Notes: generated from the letters alone by a model not told the origin. 64,000 nucleotides of DNA from Paguma larvata (GCA_030068075.1 CM057835.1:25078930-25142929), one strand, 5' to 3'. Shown: positions 44,611 through 56,200, counted from the stretch's first letter. Program-made: numbers and translations.

Positions 44611-45189
44611 TCCACGAGGCGGAGCCTGGGTCGGGGAGCTCAGGACCGTCTGCCTCCAGAGGAAACACAGAGCCTCCCTCCCGTCCCGAGGCGGTTCCAT
44701 TCATTCCTGCAAGGTCTGCCTTTGTGTGGGGCCTCCGGGGACTGACGCTGCGAAGTGCCCGGTCGCAGGCCAGAGGCGGGTCAGCCTGTGGGTTCCTCTT
44801 CATCCATTACGCACCTGCTTCCTGAAGGAAAGGTAAGAGAAATCATGGAGGCATGTGTGCTCCGCGTCTCTCGCTCTGAGGCACCTCTGTGCATCAACAC
44901 CGGCAATGGACAGAAGGAAAAGATAGCTGGCCAGTCTCACACTGTCCCGCTCCTTCCCAAGTGCAGCCTAACAGGCTGCGTCTCGCCCTGGGTTCTTGTG
45001 CTCTGGTTCGCGTGGTTTCCTCTGCCTGCAACGCCGGCCCCATGCCACTTCGGCCCTTTGATTCAACTTTCACTTAGTTGTCGCTCTCCCAGAAGTCTGG
45101 TTGGATTCCTTGCTCTAAGATTTCTAAAATACCCCATTCAGGTTTCTGTCTTGCAGTGGAAACACTGCTTTCTCATGATCCTCTGCGGG

Positions 45190-45300
45190 TCCTCCTTCCC
45201 CCGGGTTACAAGTCTTAAGGCCATATATTTGCTTTATCCTCTTTTGTATGCCCGGTGCCTTGCATCACGTTGCCCAAAAAATATGTAGGTGCTCAATAAA
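45190..45300 (+). mobile_element. L2 3'-end fragment
   Basis: It shows cctcttttgtatgcccggtgccttgc and gtaggtgctcaataaataatg. Confidence 0.55.
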
Positions 45301-45304
45301 TAAT

Positions 45305-45535
45305 GATATTTCACTTTTATCTAGCATTTACCAGGAACCAGGAAGCATGCTGAGAGCATTGCCTACATTATGTCATTGAATCTTCCCAACAACTCAAGGA
45401 CCCAGGCTCTAATATTAATTCCATTTTACAGATGAGGACACTGAGGCTTGGAAAGGTTAAATTATTTGCCCAAAGTAACCCAGATAGTAAGTTCTAGAAT
45501 TTGGACTCCACCTCCAGGCATTAGGACTCCATACT
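45305..45535 (-). mobile_element. MIR, reverse
   Basis: It shows tctagcatttaccaggaacc, tgtcattgaatcttcccaac, tccattttacagatgaggacactgaggc and tttgcccaaagtaacccagatag. Confidence 0.7.
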
Positions 45536-45540
45536 CTGAA

Positions 45541-46764
45541 ACACCACAGGATACTCCCGCCTCCAAATACTTGCAGGATTTCAGAATAAATGCCTTGCAT
45601 GACTACACGTGCATTTTCAAAAATTAAACATTTTCTGGCGGTGGAAAAAAAAAGGAGTGAAATCAAGCTCAGAGGTTCAAACTTGGAAACAAGGAAATGT
45701 CTTCTTTTCCAATCCAGAAATATTCATTGCATTGGATTTATAGCGAGCTCAGCACTGCATTAATAGCTGTGGGGAAGCAGAGCTAGGAGAGTAGATGGTG
45801 TGTTTCCGGCTCTCAGGGACATGCTGGTGTGTCGGCAGAGATACAGTGACCCGGCAGGGAGAAGAGCCGGGACAGGCAGAGTCTGGGGAGCAGAACGGGG
45901 ATGCTGAGAGAAGACCCTAGAGGGCCTGGGGCAGGCGGCAAGCAGAAAGGGGACTTTTCTATGGGTCTTGTTCAAAGCCCCCACAGAGATGGCCCTGAAG
46001 GCGCCTCCCATGTGATACCGACTTTCCGCACCAACGTCCTCCATCCTGTATCCTGCGAATGGAAGTTGGGGTTCTCCGGTTGGGCCAGGGCAGGAAGAGA
46101 AGCTGTTCTCCAAGCCCCAAAGAGGTACTTCTGTTGCCCCGTGTCCCCGTGACCTTCTGTGGCGTTTGGAGAAAGGCGGCTATGTGAGTGTCCCCATAAT
46201 AGAGCCTTGAGGGCTGCTGGCTTTTGAAAACCCTCACCTCTCCATTCTCTCCCTGGGGAAGCCAGGGGATAATTGGGTATTATGTGCAGCCTCTAAGACA
46301 CAGGGCCCTTTCAGCACGATTGTCCCCTGGGAGTGGCCGTATTTGTGTCGACGGCAATTTTCCCTGGGCAGGCGAAAGGAGCAGGTCAGGCCCGGTGCTG
46401 CCTTTTCAGAGCCGGGAATTGTGCCTGGGTTTGGGGACTGTAGTAACATTCACAGGGACGCAGACCTGGTAACAGTGGAGGCTGTGACAATGACCACAGA
46501 GTGTAATCTTAGCGCTAAACTACTTTCTCCTTCCTTTGGTGGAGGCTGTGCGAGGAGCTACTGTGGCCGTCCATCAGCACTGCCTTCTCCCCTTGTGAAG
46601 GGGGGCAAACTTGACTGTGGCTTCTCCCCGCTGGCTACCTGACTCTTCTCCTCCTTCCTCCAGACATCCAACCCCCTTGGCCTTTCGCCCATCCCTCCTT
46701 TCTCAAAAGCTACGCTGGGGAAAAGCCTTGTCACCAGCATTTATAGCCGCAGATAGAGGAAAGA
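45541..46764. other. Unassigned sequence
   Basis: GC-moderate with no recognised repeat; open frames of 117 codons or fewer overlap on both strands. Confidence 0.4.
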
Positions 46765-46885
46765 GTTCTGAAAAAGAGTCAAGGGGCTGAGATTCTAGGG
46801 CTGGCTTGGCAACCATCTGGCTTTGTGACCTTGGGCAAGTCACGTGCTTTTTCTCTGGTTCTGCCTCCTTGTGAATAAGGCCATG
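46765..46885 (+). mobile_element. MIR
   Basis: It shows gattctagggctggcttgg, ctttgtgaccttgggcaagtcacg and tctctggttctgcc. Confidence 0.6.
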
Positions 46886-46908
46886 GGTGAGGGCAGGGAG
46901 GGTCTATA

Positions 46909-47081
46909 TCCGTGGTTTTCAACCTTGGTTATACACCAAAGCCACCTAGGATTGCTTTTTTAAAATATCGATGTCCAGGGGTCACTGTACGTCGGAGTAT
47001 TTGGGGGCATGGCCAAGGCATCCGTATACTTTGAAAGCTCCCAGGGGCTTCTAAAGTAAGGCCAGGCTGGAGAACCTCAGA
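46909..47081 (+). mobile_element. MER5-like hAT-Charlie DNA transposon fragment
   Basis: It begins gtggttttcaaccttggttatacaccaaagccacctaggattgc. The centre reads atgtccaggggtcac and ggcatggccaaggcatccgtatac, and it closes ggccaggctggagaacctcag. The inverted 'gtggttctcaa...gagaacc' ends are those of MER5-type MITEs. It is diverged, and the subfamily is uncertain. Confidence 0.5.
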
Positions 47082-48025
47082 TTTGATGACTTCTAGGATT
47101 GTGATTATAAATGATTCTTATAGATCCTTGGATTAGCCTGATCAGTAATATTGACATTTTATGCCTTATTTCTAATGGTGGAATTGAAATATTGATTTCT
47201 TTCTGTAAGCATAGAGAAAGGTAGTATCATTTTTTCGACAGGGCTTTCTAGAGAGGCCCTTTCAGAGTGGCTCTGATGACCTCTTCCTCAAAATTCCCAG
47301 TCAGTCTTGGAGGGGGGAGGAGAAAGGCATTCCGCGTGTTCTCCAAGAGCCGGGGTTCTCCAGGCAGAGAAGGATGAAGCCTAACCATGGGCGGACAGAG
47401 CCCTCATGCAGAATCTCGAGTCACTTGGTATTAATTAGCAGGTGATTCTCATTCCACCTGAGAAGAAAGAGAGCGGGTAGGTCGTGATAGTGGATGTGGG
47501 TGGTGGGACACAGGTTCAGGGTGTGATTTATTGTCCCGGTGAGCTGGCCACGGGCTGCGTTGGTGTAGCAGCTCTGAGCAGCTGGAAAGAAGGTCCTTAT
47601 ACCTCATCTCTGCAAAATCCAGAAGGTCCTGGAAGGGGTATCGATGGCACCGAAGAGACCTTCTTTGTTTCTGTAAGGTCAGGCTCTGGGCGTAGGCTCC
47701 TGTAAAGCTATCTCCAATTTTGTTTTCTTGTTGTTTCCTAATTAAACAGACACCTAGGGAACTTGCACACCAGCCCGCCTGATGAGCTATGAGGGACACG
47801 CAGATAGGTAGGCACCCGAGGCCCTAAATCACACTCTTAGACTCATAGCTTATCTGGTTATTTGATGGTCTTCCGTGGGTTTCTCTCTTTCCCCAGTGGG
47901 ATTATGGGCTCCGTGGGCCCATGAATCTTGTCTATTGCTTTGCCTGTACTAATCAGTGTCAAGTCCAGGGGTGGGCACATGTTTGCTATGTGCTTACTTG
48001 TTTGACTTCACTATAGCTCCCAAAT
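47082..48025. other. Unassigned sequence
   Basis: Nothing recognised, apart from possible worn L2-like text near 47.89-48.00 kb. Confidence 0.4.
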
Positions 48026-48040
48026 GGGAGTCCATATTCT

Positions 48041-48265
48041 TTTTTTTTTATTTTTAAATGTTTTTTAAAATTTATTTTTGAGAGATAGACACACACACAC
48101 AGTGTGAGCGAGCGGGGGAGGGGTAGAGAGAGAGGGAGACACAGAATCCAAAGCAGGCTCCAGGCTCTGCGCTGTCAGCACAGAACCTGATGTGGGGCTG
48201 GAACTCACGAACTGAGAGATCAGCTGACGTCAGATGCTCAACTGACTGAGCCACTCAGATGCCCC
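48041..48265 (-). mobile_element. CAN-SINE with perfect target duplication
   Basis: It runs from a T-rich tail (ttttaaaatttatttttgagag) to ctgagccactcagatgcccc. It carries a short (AC)n, and the flanks gggagtccatattct are identical (48026-48040 and 48266-48280). Confidence 0.93.
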
Positions 48266-48359
48266 GGGAGTCCATATTCTCAACGGGATAGTCTGAAGCT
48301 CCAAATATGAACATTTATTCATTCTGCAAATATTGAGTCCGTAACGTGTATTGGACACT

Positions 48360-48777
48360 TGCTATGGGATGAATGTTTGTGACACCCCCCTGAATTCACC
48401 CTCCCTGAATTTGTATATCGAAGCCCTAACCTTTAATGTAATGTTATGTGGAGATGGGTCTTCTGGGAGGTAAATGGGGCTGGATGAGGTTATAAGGGTG
48501 GGACTCTCACAACAAACTTGGTGCCCTTATAAGAAGAGACACGAGAGAGCCAGCACCGGCCCCCTCTCCTCCCCACCGCCTCCCTGCAGCAGGTGTACAA
48601 TGAGGCAGTGGCCTCCTAAGCCAAGAGAAGAAGCCTCAGAATGAAACCTACCTCGCAGACACCCTGGTCTTGAACTCCCAGCCGCCACCCCCCCGGAACT
48701 ATGAGAATACAGATTTCTATGGGTAAGCCCCCCCAGTCTGTGGTGTTTTGTGGCAGCCCGAGCTGACTAAGAAGACA
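48360..48777 (+). mobile_element. MLT1A-type MaLR LTR, near full length
   Basis: It starts TGCTATGGGATGAATGTTTG and passes through gaagccctaacc, gggtgggactctcac and gtgcccttataagaagagac. It continues cttgaactcccagccgcc and ggaactatgag, and ends ggcagcccgagctgactaagaagaca. That is the MLT1A order from end to end. ACACT occurs just before the left end (48355-48359) and again at 48774-48778, which may be a 5-bp target duplication if the right end is slightly eroded. Confidence 0.7.
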
Positions 48778-49390
48778 CTGTACAAGCCTTAGGGAAGGGG
48801 ACTCTTGGCTGCATCCTTCAACCGAGCGATCCGCTAACCCGATGTCCTCATAGTCCGCGACTGTATCGTGCATTTCCTTTTATTCCTCACGAAGCCTAGT
48901 GTTGCTCTGCATACTAGAGGCAGGCCCTCCGCAAACACTTCTCAACGACCGGTGGAATAAATTGAGGTGTTTACTGAGAGCTTTTTATTAAATCCTCAGT
49001 CTTCGCTGCATGCCGTGAGGCAGATAGGAAAACGAGTAGACGAGGCCCTTGTCCTTAGGGAGTATGATGCTTTTCGGGGTTATGTCAGGCCCTCCCGTGC
49101 ACAGGAGCAGGTGGCCTAAGCTTCACTGCCTCTTACTTGAGCCGTTGGTGTAGCGACTGCTTCTAAAGGGCTCTGACCAGCTTCCTGCGGCACTAACCGA
49201 GCAGTGTGCCACCTCAGTCCCTGCCAACACCCCGTACTACCCCTGGATCCAGGCACGCGGGACCCGTGCCTCTGCACCGGGCCTCAGGGTGTGCCTACCC
49301 CTGCTCCCTCTGTCCAGGAAGCTTTCACAGGGCTCCCAAACCTGGCTTACAGCCCGCATGGGCCTGAGGCCCAATTTTTCCTACGGCGTA

Positions 49391-49800
49391 TACACACACA
49401 CACACACACATATACACCCTCACGCAAACTCACAGACGCACACACATTTACACATAGACACACATGTACACACACTCATATCTATACATACTCATGTCTA
49501 CACACACAAATACACACATGTACGCACTCAAACTCATACACTCATATGCACATCTACACACCCATTTACACATAAACACACACACGTTTACACATAGACA
49601 TACATGTACACATACATCTATACATACTCATGTCTACACACAAATACACACATGTACACACTCTCACACACTCGCACACCCACACACGTACACACATACA
49701 CACTTGCGCGCTCACATCTACACACGTGACACTCCCATTCACCCACATACACGTACTCACAGATGTTAACACACACGCGCACACACACAACACATGCACA
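49391..49800 (+). repeat. CA-rich satellite-like block with a repeated ~138-bp unit
   Basis: About 400 bp of (CA)n broken by tac, cat and ctc. A longer unit recurs: cacacatttacacatagac (from 49441) and cacacgtttacacatagac (from 49581) both lead through tatacatactcatgtcta to aaatacacacatgtac. The offset is 140 bp at the left and 136 bp at the right. The long His/Thr-rich open frames here are artefacts. Confidence 0.85.
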
Positions 49801-51240
49801 CCATGCAAGGGTCAGCTAGCTCTCCCCAGGCTCCAAGATTCCAGCCTGTGGGGTTACGTCAGGCCCCATCTCTGGTTTGGGTCCACCAAGGCAGTCCTCT
49901 GGGGTGGCCCTTCCTATCGTCCAGACCCTTGCTCTCAATGCCAATGGGCCCTTCTGATCGATGTGGTGACGTCATGCCCTCCCGGGTAAGTCAGCCCTTG
50001 CTGAGTGAGGGGCGGACATTCCTTGTGGAAACTCTTCCACTCACCCCCGTTTTCCCCCACAGGCTTCCCAATTTTCTCCTTGCGATGGCAAGGAACGGAG
50101 GGCAGGGAAGAGAGGACGCGACAAAGAGGGTACACTCTGGGATGCAGAGATCGGGGGGCGGGGGGGACACGGTTGGGAGATGTGCTGTCCTAGTTACTTA
50201 CGAAAGTTAGAAGGACGAATCGAACATGCACGTCCAGGAAATGAATTCACGTGGCCATTTTCGTGCATACTCTGAGTGAGCCATGAATTTATGGTCACCT
50301 CCATGAAGCATTTTAACAACCTCGCAGAGAGTCGCCGTCAGCCAGTATTCACAGGTGGCTCCACGGCGACGCATCGTTATGAATAATGATGGAAACGGCA
50401 TTAAATACACGGTACTAGGGAACTGCACGGGCAAGAAGATCTCTACTGTTTTGACGCAAACAGGTTCCCAGGAGTTGGTGACATCATGAGTAATAACAGT
50501 GTTGCTACCTTCTTCTTACAGTTATGATTAGTCAGGAATGAACAGGAAGAGGCGGTACCTGGGCGCTACAAAACACTTCACATTTATTGACAGGACAATA
50601 AACAAACACGTACCTAATTTTCTGCCCATTCTTCAAAATTCTCAACAACAGATCACGGTGTTTCCCGTAGGCCTATGAAATCTGTAATCGATTTTTAAAT
50701 CAAATTGTTTATATAATTGGAGCCCTACAAAAAATATCTGTCCAAGGCACTATATACCCTTTGGACGGCCCTGCTCATTCGTCTCACTTCTTGTTCTAAG
50801 ACTGCTCGGACAGAGCCACTTGGGCTCATGGGAACCCACTCAGTGCCTGTGTCTGCGGTGTATAAACAATGGGGAAGCCAGGTGAGTTAGCACCTCCCCA
50901 TAGAACACGGATGACCAGTGGTGGCTGGGAGCCAGGAAATAAATGCTTTTCTCTTTCTTTATCCAGACGGATGATCCCAGACATGCTTCATATGGCTTCC
51001 CAAGTGAACTGGTGGGTCCAGGCAACTGTTCACCCACAAAAGTCAGCAAATCCATAATGCCCCGTGATGCTGACTCTCTCTTGGCTCAGTTTTTCTCCCC
51101 GGTCGCTCACTTTTACTTCCTGGGACCCTGTTCTAAGAGACTTGAACATAGCCCTTGTCTCAGGCTCTGCTTTCTGGGACTCCAGAAACAGGAAGAGGAA
51201 ATTTATGCACCTAAACAAATAGTACAGAAGAAAAAGAAGC
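49801..51240. other. Unassigned sequence
   Basis: No repeat recognised between the CA-rich block and the SINE at 51280. The 138-codon frame at 49794-50210 begins inside the CA repeat and is not supported. Confidence 0.4.
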
Positions 51241-51279
51241 ACAGGACGAGTGTTTGTGTGTTGTTGTTGTTGCTGTTGT

Positions 51280-51479
51280 TTTAATGTTTATTTTATTTTC
51301 AAGAGAGACAGAGCGTGAGCCAGGGAGGGGAAGGGAGAGAGGGAGACACAGAATCGGAAGCAGGATCCAGGCTCTAAGCTGCCAGCACAGAGCCAAGCAC
51401 GGAGCTCGAACTCACGAACCTGGAGATTGTGACCTGAGCTGAAGTGGAACGTTAACCAACTGAGCCACCCAGGTGCCCC
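51280..51479 (-). mobile_element. CAN-SINE (feliform type)
   Basis: It runs from ttttaatgtttattttattttc to ctgagccacccaggtgcccc. A (TGT)n run precedes the tail on the left and obscures any target duplication. Confidence 0.87.
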
Positions 51480-51640
51480 TGTTAGTTATAAACTGTGTGA
51501 CAATGATTCGCAACTTGGAGGTAGTAAACCAAACTCGTCCAGGGCGCCTTGGTGAAGCACACTCACCTTCCCCCCAGATTGATACAGGCCTTATAGTTGG
51601 AACCACCAGGACAGGGAGGTGCCGTCTCTCGGCAGACACA

Positions 51641-51710
51641 TGGGACAAACCTTTCTGGGGTGGGTCTCCAGGAGAATGGGGGCATTTTCTCATGCGGGGG
51701 AGACGTTTGG
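51641..51710 (+). repeat. Segment related to 53227-53293 (copy A), origin unknown
   Basis: gacaaacctttctggggtgg, then tctccaggagaatggggg, catttt, and gcgggggagacgttt. It aligns with copy B in the same order and orientation. Confidence 0.45.
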
Positions 51711-51842
51711 ATGGAAGTGTGCCAGGAAAAAGTTTAGAGGCGACTGCTCTGTGATACAGGCTTTTAGAAAATGCAGAGATTTGTCCTAAAAATAATCAAA
51801 TATTGGGCCATAAAAAAATGATTTTGTACAGGAGATAGGGTT

Positions 51843-52210
51843 TGTATCAGTTCTTTACGGCTGCCATAGCAAAGTATCACAGACTAAGTGGCTCGGACAC
51901 ACCAGAAATTTATTTCCTTGTAGTTCCGGAAACCGGAAGTCCAAGGTCAAGGAGCCAGCAGGGTTGGTTTCTTTCTGAGGCCTCTCCCCTTGGCCCATAG
52001 ATGGTGATCTTCTTCCTATGTCTTCCCTCTGAGTGTGTCTGTGTCCCTATCTCTTCTTATAAGGACACCAGTCAGATTGGATAAGGCCCACCCTGATGGC
52101 CTCATTTTAGCTTAATTACCTCCTTAAGGGCACTTTCTCCAAATACAGTCACATTCCAAGGTACTGGGGGGCTTCGGACATATGAAGGGGACACACTTCA
52201 ACCCATCACA
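51843..52210 (-). mobile_element. Full-length MLT1-type MaLR LTR with 5-bp target duplication
   Basis: Plus-strand text tgtatcagttctttacggctgcc, aaatttatttccttgtagttcc, cttcttataaggacaccagtc, ttaattacctccttaaggg and acttcaacccatcaca is an MLT1 LTR in reverse. TG...CA ends are present, and GGGTT flanks both sides (51838-51842 and 52211-52215). The 368-bp length and intact duplication mark a complete solo LTR insertion. Confidence 0.7.
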
Positions 52211-52288
52211 GGGTTTGAGGGGTCTTGAAACGTGAGCTGCACTGTGGTGTTTTCAAATACCCTTGAGGAGATATAAACTTCTTTTTCT

Positions 52289-52496
52289 GGGGCGCCTGAG
52301 TGTGTCAGTCGGCCGAACATCCGACTTCAGCTCAGGTCACGATTTCACCGTTCTTGGGTTTGAGCCCCACATCAGGCTCTGCGCTCTGCTTCTGATTCTG
52401 TGTCTCCCTCTCTCACTCTGCTTCTCCCCTGCTTGTGCACACACACACACTCTCTCTCTGTCTCTCAAAAATAAATAAACATTTAAAAAACCCACA
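52289..52496 (+). mobile_element. CAN-SINE, internally shortened
   Basis: It runs from ggggcgcctgagtgtgtcag through (AC)n and (CT)n to aaaaataaataaacattt. Target duplication: aaacttctttttct (52275-52288) versus aaaccctttttctt (52497-52510). The ctgacagctcag middle is missing (catcaggctctgcgctctgc). Confidence 0.9.
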
Positions 52497-53226
52497 AAAC
52501 CCTTTTTCTTTCATCTTTGGTGAGAAAAGTGCAGAGAATCTCCCTGGGTGACCTTAGGAGAGAGTGAGTCACCGCTGAGACAAGCCGAGTACCCTGTATC
52601 TCCCGTAAGATCTTCGTGTTGTGGCCCAGCTGGACCCCTTCTGAGGTATTCGCACACTATTTCTCAAGTGTGGAGAAACCATACTTCTCTGCGTACGAAT
52701 CCAGAGGAGAAGCTACCAGTTGAGTGGCACGGCCCCCTGAGCACAGTCGAGCGAGTGCACTTTGGGGGATGACTCCGGGGCCAGCTCATCCCGACCTCGC
52801 TCTACGAAGCTGAATTGAGGTGTGGTCGTAGAACATGTAAAAGGAAGAAAGAATGATGGGTGGGGAGCCTCAGGACCGGGCCAGGAGAAGTATCTGGAAT
52901 AGAGGATCCAGCCTGACATTCACCACTCTGCCCCGGGTGGTGAGTTGGGCTGCCTCTCAATAATCACCCGGGCGCTCTGGAGGTGGAGGCTAGGGCTCTG
53001 TCCTCGGGAGATCTGCTGGGGCATGCCGGCATACACGGGGCTGAAGCGAAGAGGGAAGCCAGCACCCTGGCTACAATGGCATCGTTGCCACACGTCCACA
53101 GTCCCCCCGCCTTAACAGGAACGATGGCATCCTCACAGCCGCATATGCCCTCTGTCCCTTGCCTCCTCCTCCCTCCCCCTCGTTCTAGTCAACTTCCTGA
53201 TTGTAGCCCAAAGCCTGACGTGTGAC

Positions 53227-53293
53227 AGGACAAACTTTGTGGGGTAGTTTTCAGGAAGCATGGGGACATTTCCGTACATGGGGGAGATGTTCC
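53227..53293 (+). repeat. Segment related to 51641-51710 (copy B), origin unknown
   Basis: gacaaactttgtggggtag, then ttttcaggaagcatgggg, acatttcc, and catgggggagatgttcc. Flanks beyond about 70 bp do not align by eye. Confidence 0.45.
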
Positions 53294-53929
53294 GCTGCTG
53301 CTACGAAGAGGCACCGTCTTCCCGTCAGACCGAGCTCTGACAACCTTTTGTCTGCCACTTACACTTCTGCCAAGCTTTTGCTACATCCCGCTGGGCCTGA
53401 TGAACAAATCTGGGCCCACGTTACTGTTTCCGACCAATGGAGAATGAGCTCGATCGCCAGCGAGGAGGGTGAGGGCTTCTTGTCAATGGTGGGAGTGGCA
53501 GAGGCAGAGAATTCTCCAGCTGGGCAGTTTGGGCTGGCACATAGCATCACACTGGGCCGGCTGCAGGTGTCCCAGATGGTCAGCCTGGAGTCTGTTGGTC
53601 TCCGGTGCCAGTTTTTGTTTATGCCCCGCTGTCAATACCATCCCCATCGAATGCGGGTTGAGTGCCCAGGCACTCCTGAAAACGCGGGAGAGGGCTTCTG
53701 GATGGCGGTGGCATCTTAAGAAATATTTCACAATCAACTTCATTGTGGGAAGCGTCGCGGGTCAAAGGGAATTAAACTATATCATGTCTACCGAGAGCAT
53801 CTGAGCATGTCAGATAGGGACCTAATGTTCTAAAAAGTAAGGATGTTTTTATAACCACAGCCTACTTGAAATAAAGACTAACCTAGAAAATCTGGATTGT
53901 GTGGAACTCTAGGAACTCCTAGAGATTTG

Positions 53930-54192
53930 GTTAAAATGTCACGTGATTCCGTTTACGTGAAGTTCAAGAACAGGTAAGACAGCTAAGTGAGGTGAGAAAA
54001 GTCAGAAGTAGGGGTTACCCGTGGGAGGAGTTGACTGGGAGGGGTAGGAAGGAATTGTCTGCAGTAATGGAAACAGAGTACATCTTGACCTGGGTGGTGG
54101 TTATGTGTGCGGAAAATTCTCTGAGATATACGTGCACTTAAGGTGAGTGCACTTGGGTTTGTGTGATCAACCTCAATACAAAAGTTAAAATG
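53930..54192 (+). mobile_element. L1M-type 3' end fragment
   Basis: It shows gattccgtttacgtgaagttcaagaacagg, ctgcagtaatggaaacag, gacctgggtggtggttatgtg, ctctgagatatacgtgcac and gtgatcaacctcaatacaaaag, the usual order of an old L1M 3' UTR. Confidence 0.6.
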
Positions 54193-54282
54193 TTTTCCAG
54201 TGCCTTCTGTATGCCAGGCACTGCTCTAGGCACTGAGGATACACGTTCTTGTGACACAGGGGGACATCCAGGCAGTTAGAAC

Positions 54283-54940
54283 ATGGGGTACTAAGTGTGG
54301 CTGGCAGGAACTTCCCGATGCTTATCCACATCTATTTTCTCCTTCGGGAGTAAGAGAATCCTGACACTTGGCCACCCAGGGCAGTGGTTATACCTCCCAG
54401 CCTTCTTTACCCATGCGTGGGCCCAGCTTAGCTTCTGACCGGTGAGGTATACGTGGACAGGCTGTGTGGGGTGCCTGGGAAAACTGCTTAAAGGGAGCAT
54501 GGAATCTTTGGTACCCTGACCCCTCCTGGTGTCTGCAATGTGGACCAGAAGCCTGCATTTCCATTTTGGATCAGGTGGTGACCTTGAGGGTGAGAATCGT
54601 GCAGTGAGGATGTTGGAGCAGAAAGAGGAGGGAATCTGGTTGGTGAAGCTTCTGACTCTCGATTTGGGCTCGGGTCATGATTTCACGGTTCGTGAGACTG
54701 AGTCCTGCTGGGGGCTCTACACTGTGCAGAGCCTGCTTGGGATTCTCCCTCTGTCCCTCCCCCGCTCACATGCGCATGCGCGCTCTCTCACTCGCTCTAA
54801 ATAATAAATAGACATTAGGCAAACACAGAAAGAAAGAGGAGGGAATGAATGGGTGACTTGGGGAGCCGCCATGCCAGCACCAGACTGCCTGCCTTCAGGC
54901 AGGGTTTTCTGAGTGTTTAAGTCACTATGTCTCAAGTCTG
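54283..54940 (+). mobile_element. Ancient LTR-like repeat split by a SINE
   Basis: Text such as gctggcaggaac...cctcccagccttctttaccc, ctggtgtctgcaatgtgg, tggtgaccttgagggtgag, gatgttggagcagaaagagg and gccgccatgccagcaccagactgcctgcc resembles old mammalian LTR consensus endings. The right part continues after the SINE at 54636-54830, so the two halves form one element. The family is not assigned. Confidence 0.4.
54636..54830 (+). mobile_element. 5'-truncated CAN-SINE with perfect 16-bp target duplication
   Basis: The head begins inside the tRNA-like part (ctggttggtgaagcttctgac). The body and ctctaaataataaatagac tail are present. agaaagaggagggaat is exact on both sides (54620-54635 and 54831-54846), so truncation happened at insertion. 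Confidence 0.9.
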
Positions 54941-55469
54941 TTACTCACAGTCCACCCCCCCTCCCAACACTAGTTAAGAGAAAGGTAGACACAAGATGCT
55001 ATGGGAGACACGTGAGGCTCTCGCTGAGCCTGAATGGCAGGCTGTCATTGGAGACAATTTCCTAGACAAGGTGTCCCTTGAGCAGAGTCTTGAAGAACAA
55101 GAAAACTTAGCTAAGAGGTGTAATCAGTCTTTTAAAACGCTTCCGTGGTAAAATGCCCCATCCAGGTAGGAAAATCTACTCAGGGCTGTCCAAATCTGGT
55201 CAAAGAGACACTCTCCTGCCTTCAAGGAGCTGGCGATCTGCTCTGCCCTTGGATAACTAGCAGCTAGCAGTGCCTCACTTCTAGTGGTTATTTGGATTTT
55301 TTTGATAAAACGAATAGGCGAATCTTCATTTTTTATTTGAACTGGAATACACCCCAGGTTAAAACAAAAGCTCTATTTTATGCTCAAAGGTCATTTGTCT
55401 TATTTATTTTTTATGTAAACTCAAAACTTAATGGTGAAAGACATGAATACCCGTATTCTAGAAATTTTG

Positions 55470-55634
55470 GGGGTGCCCAGGTGGTTCAGTCAGTTAAGTG
55501 TACAACTTCAGATCAGAGCATGATCTCACGGTTTGTGAGTTCAAGCCCCGTTTCGGGCTCTGTGTTGACAGCTCAGAGCCAGGAGCCTGCTTTGAATTCT
55601 GTCTCTTTCTCTCTAAAAAGTAAACATTAAAAAA
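55470..55634 (+). mobile_element. CAN-SINE, 3' region shortened
   Basis: It runs from ggggtgcccaggtggttcag to tctctctaaaaagtaaacattaa, with most of the CT-rich part missing. Target duplication: ctagaaattttg (55458-55469) versus atagatatttta (55635-55646). Confidence 0.87.
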
Positions 55635-55689
55635 ATAGATATTTTAAAACATTGCTGAGCTAGATGAAAGAAAACCTAAATAAATGCAC

Positions 55690-56200
55690 TGAGATGCTCA
55701 TTATTGTTAAGATATCCATTTCCTTCAAATTGAGATCTTTCTTCATCTTTTAATGTGGTCATCTCATGCTACAATTTTCCTCTAAGTGTTCCTTTCTGTG
55801 CATTCCACAGATTGATGGGTTTCGTTTTCATTTCCAGTCCATTCCAATTCTTTCCTAATTCCCACATGACTTCTTTGACTCCTCGGTTACTTGAACGTGG
55901 GGAGCACAATGTAGAGATATTTGGGAATCGTCCAGACACCTTTCTCATGTCTGTTTCCAGTATCATCCCATATGGCCCGAGATCATGCTTTCTCTGATTT
56001 CAAGTCTTTTAAATTAGTTGAAGTGTATTTATGGAGTATCTTGGTCAACATTCCATGTGCACTTGTAAAGAATGCGCATTGTGATGTCATCATTTGGAAT
56101 GCTCTAGTAACTCCATTAGGTCAAGACGGTTGGTAGTGTTGCACAGGTCTGCTACATCTTTACTGGTTTTCTTTTTATTTGCTCTATTGATTAGCATCCC
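55690..56200 (-). mobile_element. L1 ORF2 fragment, old, reverse
   Basis: Reverse text resembling L1 ORF2: ggtttcgttttcatttccagtcc, agatcatgctttctctgatttcaag, ggtcaacattccatgtgcacttgtaaagaatgcgc, gctctagtaactccattaggtcaag and ttgctctattgattagc. It is diverged, with stops in all frames. Confidence 0.6.

Noticed and set aside
49391..49680. CRISPR-like array because of spaced similar units
   Set aside because: This is mammalian DNA. The units are low-complexity CA repeat without conserved direct repeats and unique spacers.
49204..49808. His/Thr/Tyr-rich or Cys/Val-rich open frames
   Set aside because: They are translations of the CA-rich repeat block, open in several frames on both strands.
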